Assembly (NCBI GenBank): GCA_025349905.2
Contig: MU625160.1
Location: forward strand, 1-10,434
Source: Blastocladiella britannica
Lineage: Eukaryota; Blastocladiomycota; Blastocladiomycetes; Blastocladiales; Blastocladiaceae
DNA length: 10,434 bases
Direction: 5' to 3'
Under the pieces are notes generated by a model. It was not told where the DNA came from, searched no databases, and worked only from the letters and a program-made list of their open reading frames with translations. A program made the position numbers and the translations under genes. Positions 6,701-10,434 of the stretch are shown piece by piece. Every line of letters begins with the position of its first letter. The stretch's first letter is position 1.

Positions 6701-9700
6701 CTGCAAGTGGGGCGTGGCACTTCCCGCGCGCATCAGACCGTGGGGATCGCTATGCGTGGTATGCGGGCTCGAGGATATGGAGCGCGTCGGTGACACATGT
6801 GCGGGCGACGCGACCGGAGCGCCAATCGAAAATGCGCATTCAAACTGGCGCCGGCGCTCCGTATCCGACACCCAGAGGCCGCGGAAAATCCACTGGTCGC
6901 TCGGGGTTTCGCCGCAGTTAGACTCCCCACAGAACCGCAGAACCGGCACCGAGATGGCCTCGGCGCCAGTACGATCCGAGCGGCGCATGGTCGACCGCAC
7001 GCGGCGGCGAGTTCGGGAAGTTGGGTTAGGGAAATCGGCCTCTGTGTCCATATCGTCGTCCGACGACCGTCCACCGCGGCTGCTACCTCCCGCCGAAGCA
7101 GCAGCGGCGGCAGCAGCACTGCTGCGCGACTGTGGCTGCGTGGCGCTGTTGAGAAGAATTGAGTGCACGTTCGCCGGCAAGTTGGCAACGCCGTGGCGCC
7201 AGCCAGAGTCGGAGAGAACAATGCGGTCGCCGCGCTCCGTGCTGAGCATGTCGGTATCTCCTCCCTGGTCCGCGGTCCCTGCTGATGACGATGTCGCAGT
7301 TGCAGTTGTTGCTGCTGCGGTCGACGCTGCTGCAGCGCCACTATTGGCACCACTGGCCTCGGCCACTTCGCTGCGCATGACCATCGTGACGTTTGGCAAC
7401 TGGTTCTCGGGCGTGCGCGCAATCCAGCTCGGAATGTGCGGGTTGGACGTGCGCACGATCTCGAGCGGCGCCGCCAACGGCGATCCCGGAAACAGCGGCG
7501 CGCCCGTTAGCGACACGAGAGGCGGCGGGCACACGAACCGCTTCTCAATCCCGTACGATTTTTGTCCGACCAGTGGGGTGCCAATGGAAATGCGCGACCG
7601 GCCCCATCGCCCGACCCAGTTGGTGGGCTCCTCGGCCGCCTCGGCCATCAGCGACCCATTCATGACAAAGTGGTTGCGCACGTACATATGCCAGCAGCCG
7701 TTCGCGTGGCACGATGCCGCGGCCGAGCACGTGGTTAGCATCACGTCGATGATCGCACGTTGCTGCTCGACCGTCAATGGCTCCATGGGGGTCGAGGCCA
7801 CCGGGTGCGAGAGCGACATGCCGGGAAGACTGCCGGAAAGGCTTCCGGGGAGTAAGGACAGGACAGGCGGGGACCCGCGCGAGGCCACATTGGAAATTGC
7901 CGCCGCCGCGTACGCGGCCACCGCGGGAGACATGGACGGCGGCGTGTTGGCCATCGGGTGCCCAAGGCCGACCCGTGGAGCAGCACTGCGCAGGGCCACC
8001 ATGCGCGACTCGCGCGCTGCGTCGCTCTGCTGACTGGTGGAGACGGGCGTGGATCCGCAAAGCGTGGTTGTGCCCGGGGGCATCGCCGCCGCTGCCATGA
8101 ACGGCAGTGGCGAGTGCGAGTCGGCCCAGGAGGGCATTCCGGTCAATTTGTTTGGCAACAGGGACAGAGTGGATGACGGCGGCGTCAAACCACGGGCCAG
8201 GGCAGCAAGTGGCGACAGGGGAACGGAAGCGGTGATGGCTGCCGCCAGTGCCGCAGAGACGCTCGGAAGTGACACCGTCGTCGTCATGGTCGTTGCCATT
8301 GTGGTTGTCGTTGTGGGCAACGGCGGTGGCGGCCTGCTCAGCATGCGCGGGTCCGTGTGCTGAAACGGCTGAACCTGAGCGCGGCCGGGGGGCGTAGGTG
8401 GGCCAGAACTTCCGCTCCCGCTGCCATCCCCACCTGGCCCACGCATATCCATGCCCATGCGCATCGCGCCTCGGGCGTTCCCGCCCGCAGCCTCCTCGGC
8501 AATGGTTGGCATGCGGCTCAAGGACGACGTGGACGAGTTGCCATGCAGGCCTTCAAGGACACCAGCTTCGTTGGGAATGGACGACACGCCGAGTGCGCGG
8601 AGCATATCAGGATCAAGGGCCGTGTACGACGAACCAAACGATGCCGCTGAAGTCGCGTCGTGCGCGCCTCCACGGCCAATCACATGCGCAAGCTGTGCGC
8701 TCATGGGGCTTAAAGCCATGGTCCCCGGCAAACCGCTGCCTTCCGCCCCTTCACTGGTCGCCATTGCAGCCGTCGTCGTGGCAATAAAAGTGGTGCTCGT
8801 TGACATCGTCGTCGCAGCAGCGGATGAAGTACCGCGCGCAGGCTCCAGTGTCATGGGAGCAGGGCGCGCAGCCGAGCCTGGATTCGAGGGCATCGGTGTT
8901 GGTAACGGGTCGTCGGCGCCGCCAGCGGGCATTCCTGGGTGCCCAATCATGTAACCGCCATGGCGCGCGTGAAGAAAGTGCGGGTCGTGCATGCCCATTG
9001 CGCGGCGACCACCGTGAGAGTGCTGCTTGAAACCTGGGTCGTTTCCGCCGTGGCTCTCGCCAAACAAAAGCGAATCGCTCGTATCGGAAAGCATCAGCGC
9101 TGGATCGGCACCGCCATCCACGGCCATGGCGTGCGGGTGTAGAGGACCTTCGTTTGGGGTCGAAATGTGCATGCCGTAGTCGTGGCCGCCATAGTATGCA
9201 GCTTGCGAGTGCCCGGGAAAGCCGTACGGGTAACCTGCCGTCGGATGGCCGCGGTGCTGCTGCTGCTGCAGTTGCATCGCGTGGTGATGGTGGTGGTGCG
9301 GGTAAAAGTGGTGCGGGTGGTGCATTTGTTGGGGTGCGCCGCCGCCACCGCCGCCACCGCCGCCAGAAAACATGACCGGATCCAGCATAAACGACGACGA
9401 TGACGAAGCAGGCGAGGGACCCGGTCCCATTGCGTACAAGTGCTGGGGCTGGGCGTGGTGCAGGTGCGGAAGCTGGTGCGGGTGCGGCATCATGTCGTGC
9501 GGCACGGGCGGGCCATGGTACATCCACCCGGACTCGCCAAACCCGGACGGGTGGTCGCTCGAGGCGGTTGCCGGAAACATGCCCAAACTGCCCGGACCCG
9601 ACGAGGTCGATGTCGACACGAGAGGGCCCATGGTCATGTCCATGCGCGAGTCGGTAGGGTCTTCGAGCGCCGAGGACCGCGGCTTTTTCTTTGCCTGCGG

Positions 9701-10411
9701 GTTTGGTGACGCATACTGGCCAGGGACAGGGGACTCGATCATGTGCATCGCGGGCGGCGGTGGCAGCAGCATCCCACCACCGCCCAACGACATGCTGTAC
9801 CGTCCCGTCGGAGTGGCGATGGTCTCCATCTCCTCGGTAACCATTGGCGAGTCTCGGGATCCCTCTGCTGCGGCCGCCGAGGTATCTCCGCCTAGTCCAC
9901 CGGCACTGCCGCTCCGCGGGCCAGAGACACTGTTGCCTGATCGGACCCACCGAGGGCGCATGGGCGCAGTCGTCGACAAGGTGGTAGCCGTGGACAAATC
10001 GCTGGGACTGCGGCCGCTTTGGCTCTCATCGTCTGCCGCTGCGGCCGATTCGCTCAAATGGTAGCCCAGAGGTGCCGCAGAGAACGCAGACGACGGTTGG
10101 TGGTGCTGCTGCTGTTGCTGTTGATCGAGGTGGTAAGCGCTCAGCTGCAGGTGATCCGACAACAAGCCGGGGAGAGCTTGCGACATGGGATCGGCGATCG
10201 AGTACATGGAGGTGGGTGATAGGAGCGCTGCATCCGACATGCTCGAGTGAGTGGGCGATCCTGGGCTTTTGACCGCCGGGTCAGTGCCTGGAGTTGCAGT
10301 CGAGCGGGCAGTGGCGAGGGCCGCTGGCGCGTGTGGGTGGCGGTAGCCGGCCGAGACAGATTCTGGCGGCGTGCGCATTCGCTTTCGCGAGGATGGAGCG
10401 TTCGTGGACAT
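3716..10411 (-). CDS. Giant CSL-family (RBP-J/Su(H)/LAG-1-type) transcription factor, 2231 aa, one exon
   Basis: This is a sequence-specific DNA-binding protein of the CSL family, expected in the nucleus and expected to bind GTGGGAA-type sites. The core blocks occur in family order: QKSYGIEKRFVCPPP at 950-964 (Rel-like NTD), LWVSDTERRRQF at 1179-1190, VISKPSKKR at 1257-1265, FNRIRSHTISTRYL at 1294-1307, W1376 in a WANFTIEIVDEYE strand, EPISQLHK from 1676 and W1817 (BTD), then the TIG domain from about 1870 to PIYFVRDDGVVY near 2196-2207. CSL proteins are commonly about 500-1000 residues. The extra length here is a ~900-residue N-terminus rich in Ser, Pro, Ala, His, Gln and Gly, plus insertions inside all three domains. 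Basic patches at 9-13 and 241-245 (KKKPR) could be nuclear localisation signals. The ATG at 10411 has A at -3, but no in-frame stop precedes it in the window, so a further upstream exon cannot be excluded. The stop is TAA. Family assignment is firm; target genes and any Notch link are unknown. Confidence 0.93.
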   Translation of the reverse strand: MSTNAPSSRKRMRTPPESVSAGYRHPHAPAALATARSTATPGTDPAVKSPGSPTHSSMSDAALLSPTSMYSIADPMSQALPGLLSDHLQLSAYHLDQQQQQQHHQPSSAFSAAPLGYHLSESAAAADDESQSGRSPSDLSTATTLSTTAPMRPRWVRSGNSVSGPRSGSAGGLGGDTSAAAAEGSRDSPMVTEEMETIATPTGRYSMSLGGGGMLLPPPPAMHMIESPVPGQYASPNPQAKKKPRSSALEDPTDSRMDMTMGPLVSTSTSSGPGSLGMFPATASSDHPSGFGESGWMYHGPPVPHDMMPHPHQLPHLHHAQPQHLYAMGPGPSPASSSSSFMLDPVMFSGGGGGGGGGAPQQMHHPHHFYPHHHHHHAMQLQQQQHRGHPTAGYPYGFPGHSQAAYYGGHDYGMHISTPNEGPLHPHAMAVDGGADPALMLSDTSDSLLFGESHGGNDPGFKQHSHGGRRAMGMHDPHFLHARHGGYMIGHPGMPAGGADDPLPTPMPSNPGSAARPAPMTLEPARGTSSAAATTMSTSTTFIATTTAAMATSEGAEGSGLPGTMALSPMSAQLAHVIGRGGAHDATSAASFGSSYTALDPDMLRALGVSSIPNEAGVLEGLHGNSSTSSLSRMPTIAEEAAGGNARGAMRMGMDMRGPGGDGSGSGSSGPPTPPGRAQVQPFQHTDPRMLSRPPPPLPTTTTTMATTMTTTVSLPSVSAALAAAITASVPLSPLAALARGLTPPSSTLSLLPNKLTGMPSWADSHSPLPFMAAAAMPPGTTTLCGSTPVSTSQQSDAARESRMVALRSAAPRVGLGHPMANTPPSMSPAVAAYAAAAISNVASRGSPPVLSLLPGSLSGSLPGMSLSHPVASTPMEPLTVEQQRAIIDVMLTTCSAAASCHANGCWHMYVRNHFVMNGSLMAEAAEEPTNWVGRWGRSRISIGTPLVGQKSYGIEKRFVCPPPLVSLTGAPLFPGSPLAAPLEIVRTSNPHIPSWIARTPENQLPNVTMVMRSEVAEASGANSGAAAASTAAATTATATSSSAGTADQGGDTDMLSTERGDRIVLSDSGWRHGVANLPANVHSILLNSATQPQSRSSAAAAAAASAGGSSRGGRSSDDDMDTEADFPNPTSRTRRRVRSTMRRSDRTGAEAISVPVLRFCGESNCGETPSDQWIFRGLWVSDTERRRQFECAFSIGAPVASPAHVSPTRSISSSPHTTHSDPHGLMRAGSATPHLQQLQQQQPPRDLLVVSKPVRVISKPSKKRPNTTAPVTVANSSNHVPGAIYCGSTISVFNRIRSHTISTRYLTVGGQVDVPGSLITPGLLSTADFSRNLRGLKNTSSDQADMVANGDVLRHVFPGATTQEQVLLLASTTSWANFTIEIVDEYERQSYFTELPDFECPCSDCADLKAYCSLLETGQVSDSPARSQAAAQNPKTCPTRGKVLYCNQTVVLTDRTTGLRSRELILRAVDRGTQAILGEGTLPMSHPQAIRPDGGAANLSAPPLPMPLPPPSLQGATANTAAGRRAVAAAAAAATAAAKGKPLGKIAFPRSTKLIPSDVHPWITHCRRQQEYHAQMAQQQRAAALEEMALRAALPPPMSHPAFGSAAGLSQSAPGAVMGHPGLGDDMDAEDTDFTARMRPMLHSAAAAPPQAPLTFNHVPAVDLPDHVSPWRLQEPISQLHKVALQLKDSDRYPGAFLAMLGTAVAIYYPEESDVKFEFLKKPGVPRKKPVKKAPATKKGRASAMAAAAAAAAAAAASGGGTGDEEDADRDVDEDGDASDTSSMSGVNALGGNAAAAAASANQGKVVIDVSESCVWTLVNTDKQDHSFYVPHPLILDHVRTHEGSGPPQFDVTQVLASGIEQSSAMSVSPISPIPVICSFELLVRADPNAQQQQDPAVPTVASISTLVVHGENFTAHSLRVFLCDIPCQVEWESDTRGTISLPSDHLILHQLFVTPSRQGSNAFEQQQEVAVAAAAPVQGGLDRDASLSGKFSHFIVTPENLRDKVYEERLDLLVMRNYAGSMPFFSHFDTVVTACISPAMLSQKIVGLSLGSPAERFGVHMASTTGRRASLHAPQLSRRSSLQPSIVAAAAAAAAAAAAATVAANSALLTHPNQIRPRAQSLSALGNGRGTPTSSSSAIAATGGMVAAASSSNSSESSLPSSYTRPASLIMSHIQAPPGNVTVDMVRSPSIVLPIYFVRDDGVVYETDKSYLFRLDEHVLGAGNVVVMD
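3746..4834 (-). other. CSL C-terminal TIG/IPT domain split by a ~240-residue insertion
   Basis: Residues about 1860-2222. The domain opens with PISPIPVICSF (P1871 onward), continues with the strand pair around HGENFTAHSLRVFLCDIPC and W1933, and closes with PIYFVRDDGVVYETDKSYLF (from 2196). The last block matches the VPVTLVRNDGIIYST end of metazoan CSL. About 240 residues, from roughly 1950 to 2190, are inserted between these halves. The insertion includes a non-repetitive stretch around MPFFSHFDTVVTACISPAML, a long Ala run and Ser runs. The protein ends about ten residues after the domain, so nothing corresponds to a separate C-terminal tail. Confidence 0.78.
4096..4147 (-). repeat. GCN-repeat encoding polyalanine in the TIG insertion
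   Basis: Mixed gcN codons encode an uninterrupted run of about a dozen alanines near residues 2089-2105 of the CSL protein. Similar Ala runs lie near residues 1520-1535 and 1738-1752. The codons are mixed rather than one pure triplet, so the run is probably partly maintained as protein sequence and not only by replication slippage. Confidence 0.75.
4922..6664 (-). other. CSL beta-trefoil domain (BTD) region with long insertions
   Basis: Residues about 1250-1830. The beta-trefoil blocks VISKPSKKR, FNRIRSHTISTRYL, WANFTIEIVDEYE, VLYCNQTVVL (1444-1453), EPISQLHKVALQLKDSDR (from 1676) and WTLVNTDKQDHSFY (from 1817) align in order with metazoan CSL. Three insertions break it up. A Cys-rich loop lies at about 1390-1440. 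About 200 Pro/Ala/Met/Gln-rich residues lie between 1470 and 1675. A basic-then-polyAla-then-acidic segment follows at about 1720-1800 (KKPVKKAPATKKGR, an Ala run, then DEEDADRDVDEDGD). In metazoans this domain also binds the RAM peptide of Notch; whether that pocket survives cannot be judged by eye. Confidence 0.8.
6767..7579 (-). other. CSL N-terminal Rel-like DNA-binding domain (NTD) region
   Basis: Residues about 945-1215 of the CSL protein. The family signature is close to canonical at 950-964, including the K957-R958-F959 and CPPP (961-964) elements, and the domain ends with LWVSDTERRRQF (1179-1190). The segment just before the signature reads ISIGTPLVG instead of the usual ILHAKVA, so the family's histidine is absent. 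Roughly 200 residues of Ala/Thr/Ser-rich sequence separate the signature from the closing strand. They include an Arg-rich stretch (RTRRRVRSTMRR, near 1132-1143). Boundaries are approximate because they rest on motif matching by eye. Confidence 0.8.
9338..9364 (-). repeat. GGC/GGT microsatellite encoding a polyglycine run
   Basis: The plus strand shows about three copies of the 9-bp unit gccgccacc, giving nine or so consecutive glycines near residue 350-359 of the CSL protein. A His-rich stretch (HHPHHFYPHHHHHH) and a short Gln run follow at once. Such coding microsatellites expand and contract readily, so length variation between strains is likely. Confidence 0.8.
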
Positions 10412-10434
10412 GTTTGCTCTGGTGTTTTTTTTTT
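10412..10434 (-). other. Immediate upstream flank of the CSL start codon
   Basis: On the coding strand this is an A10 run followed by CACCAG and GCAAAC directly before ATG. CACCAG could be the end of a 5' UTR intron (AG acceptor), or the stretch may simply be A-rich leader. The in-frame codons contain no stop as far as the window edge, so the start is the first ATG visible rather than a proven one. Confidence 0.3.

Noticed and set aside
4847..8033. Long plus-strand open frames (about 480 and 490 codons) opposite the CSL gene
   Set aside because: They lie antisense to well-supported CSL blocks, have Arg/Ala/Gly-heavy composition with no recognisable domain, and are expected where the true strand has G/C-ending codons.
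1..10434. tRNA or rRNA genes, CRISPR arrays, transposon ends, bacterial operon signals
   Set aside because: I saw no cloverleaf-like element, spaced repeats, terminal inverted repeats or Shine-Dalgarno pattern; introns and protein families show the DNA is eukaryotic.

Overview
The window is nuclear eukaryotic DNA: three protein-coding genes in tandem, all read on the minus strand, so transcription runs from high to low coordinates. Two of the three need GT-AG introns to read through. The proteins are rich in Ala, Ser, Pro, Gln and His runs, codons favour G or C at the third position, and intergenic and intronic DNA is marked by long A/T homopolymers. The largest gene belongs to the CSL family (RBP-J/Su(H)/LAG-1, fungal Cbf11/Cbf12), a group known mainly from opisthokonts. 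I therefore read the source as a GC-rich early-diverging fungus or a unicellular holozoan. I lean weakly to a fungus, because fungal CSL proteins carry long N-termini and loop insertions, but the window does not settle it.

Layout in transcription order. (1) 10411-3716 is an uninterrupted 2231-codon frame for a giant CSL-type DNA-binding factor. About 900 low-complexity residues precede a recognisable NTD, BTD and TIG core that is split by several long insertions. (2) After a 156-bp gap, 3559-2834 is a two-exon gene (63-nt intron) for a 220-residue protein. It has a predicted mitochondrial presequence, a C-terminal YCII domain and probably a degenerate second copy in front. (3) After 330 bp, 2503-130 is a two-exon gene (337-nt intron) for a 678-residue protein. 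Its first ~175 residues look like a domain I know from bacterial, phage and plasmid proteins. The rest is a Ser/Pro-rich tail.

Nothing shows that the three genes work together; co-orientation with short spacers is what a compact genome would give. The CSL protein is presumably a nuclear transcription factor binding GTGGGAA-like sites, and the YCII protein probably a small mitochondrial enzyme or ligand-binding protein. The third protein is uncharacterised but looks nuclear or regulatory. I found no tRNA, rRNA, CRISPR array or transposon. The points most worth checking are the bacterial-type domain in a spliced eukaryotic gene, the size and insertions of the CSL protein, two Cys/His clusters in it, and a possible frame-breaking exon in the third gene.
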